DNA of 64,000 bases, taken from positions 3,600-67,599 of the forward strand of contig JBGAUE010000019.1 in the NCBI GenBank assembly GCA_044228795.1, given 5' to 3'. Positions 43,325 to 52,803 of the stretch are shown one piece after another. How positions within the stretch are numbered: the first letter of the stretch is position 1; every line of letters begins with the position of its first letter. Origin of the DNA: M0108 sp044228795. Lineage in GTDB: Bacteria; Pseudomonadota; Gammaproteobacteria; Chromatiales; Chromatiaceae. Made by a program: the position numbers and the translations under genes. Under the pieces are notes generated by a model. It did not search any database and was not told the origin of the DNA. It saw only the letters and a list, made by a program, of their open reading frames with translations.

Positions 43325-45241
43325 TCACCAGGCCAGCATCAAGGAAGCGAAGACCCCTTCAGCGCGATCATCCCCCGCCAGTTTAAAGCGATACTGCAGG
43401 TTGGCGTCCAGATAGGACCTAGGGGCGTGATCGGCATCTTCTCGAAACCATACTCTTAGATTAACCCCAGGACCAGCCCCGAGAGCCTCGGGAGTTTTCA
43501 GGGTGTCGTCGTACCCCCCGCCAATCGCCAGGAAGGGGGTGACTACCAGGCGATCAAGGGGGTTTGTGAGCCGAAAACTGCGTCCCAGCCGTCCCTCGAA
43601 GTTGCTCAGGTTCTGAGGCGTCTCGGGATAATTCACCCATTCACCATAGAGTTGCCATTGCCACCAACTGGATGGCGCCAGGCGCAGGTCGAGGCCCTGA
43701 CCGAGGGAGATGGCGGCACGCAACAGCCAGTCGCTGCGGGCCTGATCGCCCAGTTTGATGAGGCGGCCCACCTCAAGGATCAGGTTGTAATCCGTGAAAG
43801 GTTTCCAGCGGATTCCCAGGGCACCTTGTCGCGTCTGGGGGCCGGTTGCCCCGGCCTCCTGGCCCTGCTCCTGCGTATGGGACAAGGTCTCAAAGACCCG
43901 CCCGAACAATTCGACGATACGGCCGTTGCGGAAGCCAATTCGTGGCGGTCGCCAGTAGAGTTCCAGTCCCGCCTGAAGGACTTTGCCGCCACTGGAGGTG
44001 GCCGCGGGCTGCAGGGCATTCGGCATCAGCCCCACGCCCCCATAGCTCAAGGAGGCATAAGCGCCCCAGGTGCGGCTCAGTTCGGCTACCTCGCGACGGA
44101 TCTCGAAGCGGCGCTGGGCGTCCCAGGGGGCGCTTTCCGTGACCGGGTCCGCCAGGGCGGCCTTGAAGAGGTCAATCGCCTGGGTATTCAGCGCCAGGCG
44201 CTTGGCGACATAGGCGGCATTCAGCATGCCGTCACGATCCAGTTTCTGGGCGGCGAGGGCCTGGGTGAGGGCCGACAACGCCTCCTCCGGGCGATTCAAT
44301 GCCAGCAGGGCGTAGCCGCGCCGGGAATCAAGGTCATAAGCAGGTGCCTCCTGGCGCGGGATCGTCAAATTCGCCAATTCCGTCAGGGCTGCCAGCGCCG
44401 TCTCGGGTGCATGGGCGGCCATGGCCGCATCCGCCAGGGCCAGTCGCCAGTCAAAAGCCTGCCTATCGGTCAGATCGGGGCTTTTCAGCGCCGCGGCATA
44501 ATCGGCCAGGGCCTGAGCGGCCTCACCCTGTCGCTGGCAGGCATCTCCCCGCAAGGCGAGCAATTCGCCATTGCCTGGCCAATGTTCGAGCGCCTGGCTT
44601 GCCTCCTCGACAGCCGCCTGGGGCTGGTCGGCCGCGATTAGGGCGCTGATCAGCAAGCGGCGATAGGCAATCTTGCCAGGGGCAAGCTTCACGGCCTGGC
44701 GGGCCAGTTCCGCGGCTTGGGTATGCTGGCCCTTGGCGCTGGCCCGATAGGCCCGATCCGCGGCCTGGAAGGCGGGATCTGGCTTGGGCCGTGGTGCGGC
44801 CAGCGTGGGTGAGGTCGCACCTGCCCGGGCGGTGATCTGGTCCTGGATACGATCGCGCATGGCGATCAGTTCCGCATCGGAATCGCCCTCGGCGATGAAA
44901 CCGGAGGCGGTTTCGGCGGCGGCGGCAAGTTCTCCGGCGCCGGCCAATGACAAGACCAGAAGCCGCTTGGGGGCGATGACATCCGGACGCTGGCGGATCA
45001 CTTCGCGGGACCTGGTGATGGCAGTCACGTAGTCACCTTGGTCATAGGCCGTGAAGGCTTGCTCGGCCAGCAGATAGGCTGGTCCGGAGAGGGGCAGAGG
45101 CAGGGTGACGTCGGCGACAAGGGGGCTCGCACCTAAACAGGTATTGATAACAAGCAGGGCCAGGAGGCGCAGTAGGGGGAAGTCGAGTGGGGTCACCCGC
45201 AAGGCTCGCGCACTGCCGTTACTCAGTTTGCTATTTGCCAT
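43325..45241 (-). CDS. NfrA-like outer-membrane protein (TPR plus C-terminal NfrA-type barrel)
   Basis: A 638-residue protein starting at the ATG at 45241, which overlaps the end of the glycosyltransferase gene by 11 bases. A signal segment (LLRLLALLVINTCLGASPLV) is followed by many TPR-like helical repeats at about residues 50-380 (alanine-rich, with repeats such as AYRASAKGQHTQAAELARQA). The C-terminal 230 residues (from about 410, ASLSYGGVGLM) match the C-terminal domain of phage N4 adsorption protein NfrA, a beta-barrel-type outer-membrane part ending in LMLAW. In E. coli NfrA exports and displays the glycan recognised by phage N4. The IS lies directly after its stop. Confidence 0.78.
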   Translation of the reverse strand: MANSKLSNGSARALRVTPLDFPLLRLLALLVINTCLGASPLVADVTLPLPLSGPAYLLAEQAFTAYDQGDYVTAITRSREVIRQRPDVIAPKRLLVLSLAGAGELAAAAETASGFIAEGDSDAELIAMRDRIQDQITARAGATSPTLAAPRPKPDPAFQAADRAYRASAKGQHTQAAELARQAVKLAPGKIAYRRLLISALIAADQPQAAVEEASQALEHWPGNGELLALRGDACQRQGEAAQALADYAAALKSPDLTDRQAFDWRLALADAAMAAHAPETALAALTELANLTIPRQEAPAYDLDSRRGYALLALNRPEEALSALTQALAAQKLDRDGMLNAAYVAKRLALNTQAIDLFKAALADPVTESAPWDAQRRFEIRREVAELSRTWGAYASLSYGGVGLMPNALQPAATSSGGKVLQAGLELYWRPPRIGFRNGRIVELFGRVFETLSHTQEQGQEAGATGPQTRQGALGIRWKPFTDYNLILEVGRLIKLGDQARSDWLLRAAISLGQGLDLRLAPSSWWQWQLYGEWVNYPETPQNLSNFEGRLGRSFRLTNPLDRLVVTPFLAIGGGYDDTLKTPEALGAGPGVNLRVWFREDADHAPRSYLDANLQYRFKLAGDDRAEGVFASLMLAW

Positions 45242-47354
45242 GGGCTTGCGGAAGACGCCCTTTCTGTTCATCAAGCCCCTGGCGCAGGGCCTCGGGGGTG
45301 AGGATGCCGCGGAGGACAAGAAAGTCACCGATCCTGCCACCGCGACTGGGCCGGTAGTCGCGCATGGCCGCCTTCAGGGCCTCGGACGTTACCAGGCCCC
45401 GCTCGGTCAGGATGTCGCCCAGGAGCGGGAGTGTTTTGCCCTGGTCACCAGGCAAGGACTCCGGTCCGCCCTGGAGGAGCCTTAGACCCGCAGTAATCTC
45501 GCTTTCCCGGGCGATCTGTTGCACGGGGTGGTGCCCTATGGCGGCGTTGAGCTCAGCCAGCTCCTCTTTCCCAAGAGGCCCAGCGACGGCCACGATTAAC
45601 TGACCGACCTCGCCATGCCCGATGGGTAACAGCCGCAGGCGGACGCAAAGATCGACCGGCAGCACGTCGGGGTAGCTTGAGACGATGTCTACCGAGAAGT
45701 TGGCCCGGCTGAGCCCGGTCTGATAGGCCAGGGCCTCGGCCAGGATCTCCTCATCCAGTAGACCCCGCAGCACCAGATAACGACCGAGTGGCAGATGGCG
45801 CTCCTTTTGCATTTCCAGAGTAGATTGGAGCTTCTCAGTATCAATGGCTTGCCAGGTCAGTAGAAGTTCGCCCACGCGCTGATGAGTTTTATTCAAAGTA
45901 TCCGCGTTGGGAAAATCGTGCATCGTCTTATCCCAGACGATCGGTGTGCCAAACAGCAGATTAGAGAGAAAGATCTTCCAGGCACGGGCAACGGCAAAAA
46001 AGTTAACGAAATTCGCGATGCCCATGCGGGGAAGGGACATCAGGCCCTGCTCCCAGCCATACAACCGGTTGACGAAATAGAAGCGCTGGACCATGCGCAG
46101 AAAAAGGGCAAGGGTATTGGCGAGCAGAACGAGTTGCAGCCAGGGGTGGGTGATGAAGAGGCTCGGATAGCGCAGATTCCAGATCTCGAAATGCGCAAGC
46201 AGATAGAAGACGATGAATTGCAGTGCCACCAGATAGACCAAGATGGTTACGATCGAGGTGAAAATACCCTTGCGGTCCCGCATTAACAGGTAACGGTCCG
46301 CCAGGGAGCCGTGCCAGCCAAAAATTTGCCAGCCTTGGAGGCTGATGCCCAGCACCCAACGGGCCTTTTGGCGATAGGAGGCGCGAAAGGTGTCGGGGAA
46401 ATATTCCCGTACGCTCAGAGGCAGGCAGAGGGTGAGCTGGCGCTTAGGACCATTGCTAAACCAACGGGTGCGCTGCACGCGGAATTCCACCGGGAACTGG
46501 GCGATGATGGCCTTCATGCCGTACAGGGCCAGGCGGCCGCCAATGTCATAGTCCTCGGTCAGGCTGGCAGTATTAAAAGGTTGATTATCCGATTCTTGAC
46601 AGAGGGTTATGAGGGCCCGGCGTGAGAAACAGGTACCCACCCCGGCGGAGGGAACCATGCCGGATACGCTTTCGCGTACCACCAGGTCTTTGGCATGCCA
46701 TTCCGCGAATTCATCCATGTAGACCCCGGCTACCAGTTCGTACCACTCCCGCTCCAAGGACATGACGGGGATTTGGATCAGGTCCATCCGCGGGAGCAGA
46801 TAATTGAAAAACTTGAGCTCCAGAGGATGAAGAACGTCTTCACTGTCGTGCAGGATGACACCGGCAAATTCCAAACCGTTGCGTTGTTCGTGGAGGAAGA
46901 TCGCCTGGATGATCCAGTTCAGACAGTCCGCCTTGCAGGTGGGGCCAGGGTGGGGGACTTCCACCCTAACCAGTTGCTTATAGCGGTGGGCTATGCGAGT
47001 GACCTCGGCGATGGTAGCCGCATCGTTGACGTAGGTGCCGACGAAGATTACGTAGTTGCGGTATTCGAGCACACGGATCATGTTCTCGATCATAACCGCG
47101 ATCACGTCGTATTCTTGCCAAGCCGGCACCATGATGGCGATGGGCTGTTCCTGCTTGGCCCGTAATTGGGTAGGGGTGAGCGGCCGATACTTGTGTTTGA
47201 CAAAGAAGGCCCGATAAAGCCGACGCACCCAGTACCAGGCATCGATGAACAGGTCATCAAGGCTGGAAATCAGGATCAGGATGGCAACGACAGCCATCTG
47301 CATCTCGAGCAGGGCCAGATACTCTGCGCCAAGATACGGCCAGAAGAGGGACAT
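45231..47354 (-). CDS. NfrB-like membrane glycosyltransferase with MshEN-like c-di-GMP domain
   Basis: A 707-residue inner-membrane protein. The family-2 glycosyltransferase domain (about residues 65-330) shows IAIMVPAWQEYDV, the acidic DSED motif (ILHDSEDVLHP), TEDYDIGGRL and the acceptor motif QKARWVLGI (QxxRW). Several membrane spans follow (about 345-480). The C-terminal part (about 490-690) has RVGELLLTW...LPLGRYLVLRGLLDEE and LSRANFSVDIVS, the MshEN/T2SSE-N type domain. In E. coli NfrB this domain binds c-di-GMP and switches on synthesis of the N4-receptor glycan from UDP-ManNAc. Here it lies between BcsB-like and NfrA-like genes. Assignment by architecture is strong; the sugar is inferred. 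Confidence 0.85.
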   Translation of the reverse strand: MSLFWPYLGAEYLALLEMQMAVVAILILISSLDDLFIDAWYWVRRLYRAFFVKHKYRPLTPTQLRAKQEQPIAIMVPAWQEYDVIAVMIENMIRVLEYRNYVIFVGTYVNDAATIAEVTRIAHRYKQLVRVEVPHPGPTCKADCLNWIIQAIFLHEQRNGLEFAGVILHDSEDVLHPLELKFFNYLLPRMDLIQIPVMSLEREWYELVAGVYMDEFAEWHAKDLVVRESVSGMVPSAGVGTCFSRRALITLCQESDNQPFNTASLTEDYDIGGRLALYGMKAIIAQFPVEFRVQRTRWFSNGPKRQLTLCLPLSVREYFPDTFRASYRQKARWVLGISLQGWQIFGWHGSLADRYLLMRDRKGIFTSIVTILVYLVALQFIVFYLLAHFEIWNLRYPSLFITHPWLQLVLLANTLALFLRMVQRFYFVNRLYGWEQGLMSLPRMGIANFVNFFAVARAWKIFLSNLLFGTPIVWDKTMHDFPNADTLNKTHQRVGELLLTWQAIDTEKLQSTLEMQKERHLPLGRYLVLRGLLDEEILAEALAYQTGLSRANFSVDIVSSYPDVLPVDLCVRLRLLPIGHGEVGQLIVAVAGPLGKEELAELNAAIGHHPVQQIARESEITAGLRLLQGGPESLPGDQGKTLPLLGDILTERGLVTSEALKAAMRDYRPSRGGRIGDFLVLRGILTPEALRQGLDEQKGRLPQAHGK

Positions 47355-47370
47355 TAAGACTGGCGTGAAT

Positions 47371-49632
47371 TTAGGATTTGGCGGACATACGGCGTCGCTT
47401 CACTATCCCGGCCACGATCACCAGGATGAGAAAAAACACCACAATCACGATGATCACTGGGGTAACCCAGGAACTAAAGCCTGGAAAGAGCAGGTCAGGA
47501 GCAGACGGTATGCCGCCCTCATTGGCGTCCAACCGCTGGTTGCTCGGGTCGGAACCGTCTATCTGCACCAAGGGTCCGCTCCCACCCACCAAGGCGATGT
47601 CGCCTTGGCTGAGGAAGAAGGGCCTGTCGAAAGTGGGTAGATCTGGGCCAAGGGTTTGCCAGAGCACGCCGGTGGTGGCGCCGGCCTGAAGCACTTGCGC
47701 GACGCCGATCCGTTCCAGTCCAACAAGGTCAAAATAGGGTGCTGCGCCAGGCGCCTTACCGATAAGCAATCGGTTATCCTCCACCCATGCCTTTGGTCTG
47801 GCCTCTGACGGTATGACATCGAGGGCGAGGAACGCCTTGCCGGGTTTGAGGAAGGCATCACCCTCCTCGGCGATTCTGAGGGTCGAGCGGAGGGGTGTCA
47901 GGCCCGTGGCCTCGGCTAGGCGGATGACGAGAGGCAGGGTCCTCAAGGCATCCTGGAGATAGCTGGCGGGTAAGAGCAGCTCGGCCTCCCTGGCCAGGCG
48001 AGGAAACATGCCGGTGAAATTTTCGTCAAAGCTAGCGTTGCCGAAGCGGAAATGGCTAGTGGGCAGTACCGCGACGGGAAATGCCTGGGGTTCCTCACGG
48101 CAATCGTCACTGACCGGCTGACGCTGGAAAGTCACGCGCAGCAGATTGCGTGGGGCAAGGGCATAAAGGGGAATCGTTGCTGCTAAGTGCTCCGTTTTAC
48201 CTTCTGCCGCCAGGCGCATGGCGCTCAACAGGTAATCGTTCAGGTAAAGCGATATGACCGGCTGAGAGCGGGTGGGTCCAGGGGCAGCGACGAGATCAAT
48301 GGCTACTTCCTTGGGCATGCGGCCATCGACAGCCAGGTTACTCAGGTCAAAGTTGGCCGTCCAATCCCCGCGGGCCAGGACATTGAGGGTCCCCGGTACC
48401 GCCCCGAGGGCGCCGAGCGTCACCTGGTTGGCGTCCCGGAGGGGGGGCGCGATGGCTTGTGGTATCACGGCGCGCGTCTCCAAGGCACGACGCCAATAGT
48501 CACCAAACAACTCAGCCGCCTTGCCGCCACTGCCAGCGGCTACGGCAATGAGGGTCCGTCCACCCTGACGGGCGAGTCGGATCTCCCCCCCGTCCAGCGT
48601 GCCATTGGCAAGGGGAAAGTTCCTGTCGAGCCAGCCCCCGATCTCCCCGACATTAGCCAGACCGGTCGTCAGAATCTCCTGAGCCAGGGCATCCATGGCG
48701 CCCTTCATGGTCTCCAGTAACTTGCCGTCCGCGACGATGAGGTCGGGAAGCAGGGAGTCAGGCCCGAGCGTGAGGAGAGCGCCCAGTTCCGCCGGGGTTG
48801 CCAGCCGGTGGCGGCCGCCGCCTGCCAGGGCGGCAAAGGCGGGGATGTCCCTCACGGCTGTGGGAACCTCTAGGCCCTGCAGATCGACCTCCTCATGGAT
48901 GGCGGGCAAAGCGCGAATGGCGGGGCGCTTACCCGCGCGACTGAGGGCGAGGCCGAGACGCCAGGCAGTGTCATAAGCCTCCGGTGACAGTGGACTCGAA
49001 GATACCAGGATTTGGGGGGCCGGGGGCAAGGCAGACCAGGCTGTCGCAAGGTTCTTGATCTCCCGCGTGTCGAAGCTATAGGTCAGCCGGGTGGTGGGAT
49101 GGATGGTTAATACATTGCCAATGGAACGATTATCCTCGCAGAGGCTATTGGCGACGATGGAGGCCCAGGCAACGGAGAGCTTCACGAAGCCGTTGTTTCT
49201 TGGCTGACCATCTATGCCCACCCGCAAGCTGGCTTCTCCTTGATCTGCAGTGAAGGCGCGGGCGGAGATGGGGTAAGCATCCAGGCTGAGCAGGAGAGTC
49301 GTCCGCCCACCATCACCCCGCAGGTAATCTGCGTCGAAATGCAAGGTGGCATTAGCCAAGGGCAGGCCAAGCGGTACGGGAAAAAACAATTCCCTGCGGG
49401 CGTCACTGGCAGCGAGACTTTCTGGCAGTTCCAACCCCAAATCAGCCAGACTGAGTTCGCGGTTGGCCAGCGGGTGGGAAGTGAGCCGCTCCAGGGTTGT
49501 CAGGATGTTGACATCCGCGCCAAGGGCCTGGCCATGTGCGGCTATCACGGAGAGGATGCAGGAGAGCAGGAGCCAGCGGAGGCCCGCTTGTTGTTTATTT
49601 TCAAGGGCTCCAAAGTGAAGGAGGGGTAGCAT
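47371..49632 (-). CDS. BcsB-like cellulose-synthase regulatory subunit family protein
   Basis: About 753 residues from the ATG at 49632, chosen because it gives a normal signal peptide (LRWLLLSCILSVIAAHGQALG); the open frame extends to 49755 with other ATGs and no clear binding site. The periplasmic part has the BcsB layout of two jelly-roll/flavodoxin-like pairs, with AYDTAWRLGLALSRAGKRPA near residue 230 and LGALGAVPGTLNVLARGDW later. The C-terminus has one membrane helix (VTPVIIVIVVFFLILVIVAG) and a basic tail, as in BcsB. BcsB guides the nascent polysaccharide across the periplasm with BcsA; here it would partner the NfrB-like enzyme 16 bases downstream. Confidence 0.78.
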   Translation of the reverse strand: MLPLLHFGALENKQQAGLRWLLLSCILSVIAAHGQALGADVNILTTLERLTSHPLANRELSLADLGLELPESLAASDARRELFFPVPLGLPLANATLHFDADYLRGDGGRTTLLLSLDAYPISARAFTADQGEASLRVGIDGQPRNNGFVKLSVAWASIVANSLCEDNRSIGNVLTIHPTTRLTYSFDTREIKNLATAWSALPPAPQILVSSSPLSPEAYDTAWRLGLALSRAGKRPAIRALPAIHEEVDLQGLEVPTAVRDIPAFAALAGGGRHRLATPAELGALLTLGPDSLLPDLIVADGKLLETMKGAMDALAQEILTTGLANVGEIGGWLDRNFPLANGTLDGGEIRLARQGGRTLIAVAAGSGGKAAELFGDYWRRALETRAVIPQAIAPPLRDANQVTLGALGAVPGTLNVLARGDWTANFDLSNLAVDGRMPKEVAIDLVAAPGPTRSQPVISLYLNDYLLSAMRLAAEGKTEHLAATIPLYALAPRNLLRVTFQRQPVSDDCREEPQAFPVAVLPTSHFRFGNASFDENFTGMFPRLAREAELLLPASYLQDALRTLPLVIRLAEATGLTPLRSTLRIAEEGDAFLKPGKAFLALDVIPSEARPKAWVEDNRLLIGKAPGAAPYFDLVGLERIGVAQVLQAGATTGVLWQTLGPDLPTFDRPFFLSQGDIALVGGSGPLVQIDGSDPSNQRLDANEGGIPSAPDLLFPGFSSWVTPVIIVIVVFFLILVIVAGIVKRRRMSAKS

Positions 49633-49948
49633 GATTTGAACCGCGAAAATCTGCATTAATAGGGAGAAGGGAAACTGTAACGGCATCACCCCGGGCGGTG
49701 GCTGGCTGACGCTCTCTTTTGGTTTAGCCAAACGCCCAACGGCCGCATCCCACACTTCATGGATGGCGATGGAGTCCAGGCAGCCCCTGGCCGAGGCTGG
49801 TCAGAGCATTGAGGTACTGGCCGGACAGGGCCGGTATGGGGCTAGGGAGTATAACTGCATTAGGTAAACTGCGTAGAGATTTATAACCGAACCACCAAGG
49901 GAAGGCGCTCGGCAAGCGAGGACACAAGAGGCGGCCCGACCGAGAGCG

Positions 49949-49972
49949 AAAAAAGGGGCCCGAAGGCCCCTT
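49949..49972 (-). terminator. intrinsic terminator after amtB
   Basis: On the minus strand AAGGGGCC, a CTTCGG-type loop (TTCG) and GGCCCCTT form a strong hairpin followed by six T, the textbook shape. It lies about 20 bases after the amtB stop. Confidence 0.9.
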
Positions 49973-49992
49973 AGCGTCCCTGCCACTGGCAA

Positions 49993-51414
49993 TCAATAGC
50001 GGTAAGCGGACTCGCCGTGAGCCGTGATATCCAGGCCTTCACGCTCTTCGTCCTCGGGAACGCGCAGACCAACCATGAGGTCAACGATTTTGTAGGCGAC
50101 GAGGGCCACTAAGCCAGACCAGACGATGGCCACGCCCACACCCCAGGCCTGACTGGTAACCTGGGTGACGAGATCATAGGGGCCGACGGCGTTGGCGACA
50201 TAGTCATAGACCCCTACTCCACCCACTGCCGGGTTGACAAACACGCCGGTCAATAAGGCCCCGACAATACCGCCCACGCCATGAACACCGAATACGTCCA
50301 GGGCGTCGTCGGCACCCAGCAGCCGCTTGAGGCCATTCACGCCCCAGAGGCAGAGCAGGCCGGCAACCAGGCCAATCACCAGGGCTCCAATCGGCCCGAC
50401 CCAACCGCAGGCGGGCGTGATGGCGACCAGGCCCGCGACCGCACCCGAGGCCGCGCCCAACAGCGAGGGCTTACCCTTGATAAGGCCCTCGGCGAAGGTC
50501 CAGGCCAGGGTCGCGGCGGCGGTGGCGACCATGGTGTTGAGGAAAGCGAGGGCCGTGAGGCCATTGGCTTCGAGGTTGGAGCCAGCGTTGAAGCCGAACC
50601 AGCCTATCCAGAGCAGGGAGGCACCGACCATGGTGAGGGTCAAGCTATGAGGCGCCAAGGATTCCCGGCCGTAGCCAATGCGCTTGCCGACCATGTAGGC
50701 ACCCACCAGACCCGCCATGGCGGCATTGATGTGCACCACGGTGCCGCCGGCGAAGTCCAGAGCGCCCTTTTGGAAGAGGAAGCCCGCTGTCAGGCCCGCG
50801 GCTTCACCCGTGGCGGCATCCAGGTAAGCATCAGGACCGGCCCAGTACCACACCATGTGTGCCATCGGCAGGTAAGAGAAGGTAAACCAGATCACCATGA
50901 ACAGCATGACCGCGGAGAACTTCATGCGCTCCGCAAAGGCGCCGACAATCAGGGCCGGGGTAATGGCGGCAAAGGTGGCCTGGAAAATAATGTAAACGTA
51001 CTCGGGAATGGCGACGCCCTTACTAAAGGTAGCGGCGACCGAATCCACCGTGACACCACTCAGGAGAAGCTTTGTGAATCCCCCGAAGAAGGGATTACCC
51101 TCGGTGAAGGCAATGGAATAACCATAGATAAACCAAAGCACTATCATCAGACAGAAGATCATGAAGACCTGCATCAGCACGGACAACATGTTTTTCGACC
51201 GTACCAGGCCACCGTAAAACAGTGCCAGGCCGGGTATCACCATCATGGCGACGAGCGCGGTGGAGATCAGCATCCAGGCGGTATCGCCCTTGTTGACCAG
51301 GGGCGCCACGGCCTCGACCACATCGGCGGCAGGCTTCAATGCCTCCTCGCCCCAGGCGCTCCCGGCAAGGCCGAGCCCTAGGACCGGCAGCAGGATAGCA
51401 AGTAGTTTACTCAT
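49993..51414 (-). CDS. amtB: ammonium transporter AmtB
   Basis: A 473-residue membrane protein with a signal peptide (LLAILLPVLGLGLAGSAWGEE) and eleven spans. Family motifs include LVAMMVIPGLALFYGGLVRS, the GGTVVHINAAMAGLVGAYMV region with its first pore histidine, SLLWIGWFGFNAGSN and DALDVFGVHGVGGIVGALLT with the second histidine. It conducts ammonium into the cell and is shut by GlnK when nitrogen is plentiful. glnK lies 30 bases upstream in the same operon, with a TorF-type porin before it. A terminator follows the stop. A partial copy lies at 39990. Confidence 0.95.
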   Translation of the reverse strand: MSKLLAILLPVLGLGLAGSAWGEEALKPAADVVEAVAPLVNKGDTAWMLISTALVAMMVIPGLALFYGGLVRSKNMLSVLMQVFMIFCLMIVLWFIYGYSIAFTEGNPFFGGFTKLLLSGVTVDSVAATFSKGVAIPEYVYIIFQATFAAITPALIVGAFAERMKFSAVMLFMVIWFTFSYLPMAHMVWYWAGPDAYLDAATGEAAGLTAGFLFQKGALDFAGGTVVHINAAMAGLVGAYMVGKRIGYGRESLAPHSLTLTMVGASLLWIGWFGFNAGSNLEANGLTALAFLNTMVATAAATLAWTFAEGLIKGKPSLLGAASGAVAGLVAITPACGWVGPIGALVIGLVAGLLCLWGVNGLKRLLGADDALDVFGVHGVGGIVGALLTGVFVNPAVGGVGVYDYVANAVGPYDLVTQVTSQAWGVGVAIVWSGLVALVAYKIVDLMVGLRVPEDEEREGLDITAHGESAYRY

Positions 51415-51444
51415 ATTATCAATCCTCTATACAGCGTATCGAGA

Positions 51445-51783
51445 TTACAGGGCATCGATACCGGTTTCGCCCGTGCGAATACGGATGGCCTGTCCCAGAT
51501 CGGCGACGAAGATCTTGCCGTCGCCGATCTTGCCGGTCCGGGCGGCCCCGGTGATGGCGTCAATGACCCTATCAACCTGATCCGTCGCGATGGCGATCTC
51601 GACCTTGATCTTGGGCAGAAAATCGACGACATACTCGGCGCCGCGATAGAGTTCAGTGTGGCCTTTCTGACGACCGAAACCCTTGACCTCCGTAACGGTG
51701 ATACCCGATACGCCAATGTCGGACAGGGCCTCGCGGACGTCATCGAGCTTGAAAGGTTTGATGATGGCGGTGACCAGTTTCAT
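51445..51783 (-). CDS. glnK: nitrogen regulatory protein PII (GlnK)
   Basis: A 112-residue PII protein, the normal length. The T-loop carries Tyr51 (GAEYVVDFLP), the uridylylation site, and Tyr46 before it; the B-loop reads TGKIGDGKIFV and the C-loop RIRTGE. GlnK binds ATP/ADP and 2-oxoglutarate and blocks AmtB in its unmodified form. The operon order torF-glnK-amtB and the sigma-54-type promoter upstream indicate NtrC control under nitrogen limitation. Confidence 0.95.
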   Translation of the reverse strand: MKLVTAIIKPFKLDDVREALSDIGVSGITVTEVKGFGRQKGHTELYRGAEYVVDFLPKIKVEIAIATDQVDRVIDAITGAARTGKIGDGKIFVADLGQAIRIRTGETGIDAL

Positions 51784-51856
51784 GCTAGATAGCTCCCTTA
51801 TTTGCCGGGACCAGACCCGGCACTCGTTGTGATACGTCGGGGGTTGAATACCGCGG

Positions 51857-52630
51857 TTAGAAGGTTTTCACCCAGCCCACCCAAAACTTGGGATCATTGT
51901 TGAAACCAACCTTTTCTTCCCCGTTGTTCTGGTCCCAGTTCAGGCTAAAGGTGCCGAAATCACCCGCGGTCTTGCTGATGCTGGCCCCATAGTTCCAATA
52001 GTCGGCATTGACCGAGCGCTCGATATCCACGTTATTTAAGGATTCGAGAATGGTAATATCGCTGTTTTTGAAGTCGGTGTAGCCAGCGCGCAACCCAAAG
52101 CTCAGGCCAAAGGGCAACTCGTCGTAGGTAAAGCCGCCAGAGAAATACCAATCGCCCTGGTCATAGAGCCCCCCTTCATTCTGACCGTAGACGGTGTAGT
52201 CAACGCCCAGCTTGAACCACTTGTAATTCAAGCTGCCGCCCACCTCGGCGAAGTTGAGGTCCTTGCCGCCGGGATAGGCATAGTAGATACCTTTAACGTT
52301 ATAAGTCAGATCCTCGATAATGGAGTTGGTGAAGCCCAGATAGAGATCGACCTCGGCGCTGGGGTTATTTTCGTCAAGGTTGAAGTCGACGTTGGAGACC
52401 CAGGTCCCGGCGTAGAAACCGCTGCTGTGGCTATAGTCGAGGCCACCCTGGACCGCTGCCTTGTCATCCGTCTGGGTGACGCCGCGCCAGATATAGTTAC
52501 TGACTGCGCCGATGTTGGCGCTGACGCTATGCTCAGGGGGCGGATTACCCGCATCGTCTGCCAAGACCGCCAGCGGGGCGGAAAGAAGGGCGCTGGCAAC
52601 GCCAGCAGCGATCAGTCTCTGAGATTTCAT
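51857..52630 (-). CDS. TorF-family putative porin
   Basis: A 257-residue outer-membrane protein with signal peptide (MKSQRLIAAGVASALLSAPL, cleavage after VLA). The mature part begins with HSVSANIGAVSNYIWRGVTQ, the TorF signature, alternates beta strands throughout and ends with an aromatic residue (WVGWVKTF), as barrels do. Genes of this type commonly precede glnK-amtB in proteobacteria; a role in outer-membrane passage of ammonium or small amines is plausible but unproven. GlnK starts 73 bases downstream. Confidence 0.88.
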   Translation of the reverse strand: MKSQRLIAAGVASALLSAPLAVLADDAGNPPPEHSVSANIGAVSNYIWRGVTQTDDKAAVQGGLDYSHSSGFYAGTWVSNVDFNLDENNPSAEVDLYLGFTNSIIEDLTYNVKGIYYAYPGGKDLNFAEVGGSLNYKWFKLGVDYTVYGQNEGGLYDQGDWYFSGGFTYDELPFGLSFGLRAGYTDFKNSDITILESLNNVDIERSVNADYWNYGASISKTAGDFGTFSLNWDQNNGEEKVGFNNDPKFWVGWVKTF

Positions 52631-52722
52631 GACAAAGTTACCTCTCTAGATCCTTATGGATGCTTAACATGTTAGGGACGCCTCAGAACAGGCCGGGGCA
52701 ATGGAGATGTCGAATCGAGTAT

Positions 52723-52739
52723 TGCAGTCTTTGTGCCAA
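52723..52739 (-). promoter_or_regulatory. sigma-54 (-24/-12) promoter of torF-glnK-amtB
   Basis: The minus strand reads TTGGCACAAAGACTGCA, with GG and GC separated by exactly 10 bases as sigma-54 requires, and the flanking TGGCAC matches the -24 consensus. It is 93-109 bases before the torF start, so transcription would begin near 52711. Confidence 0.8.
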
Positions 52740-52803
52740 CCCTTGGCCAGGCCTAATTACCTGGGACATAGTCGAACATTTGCAGGTCGCGGCAAGCATT
52801 CAG

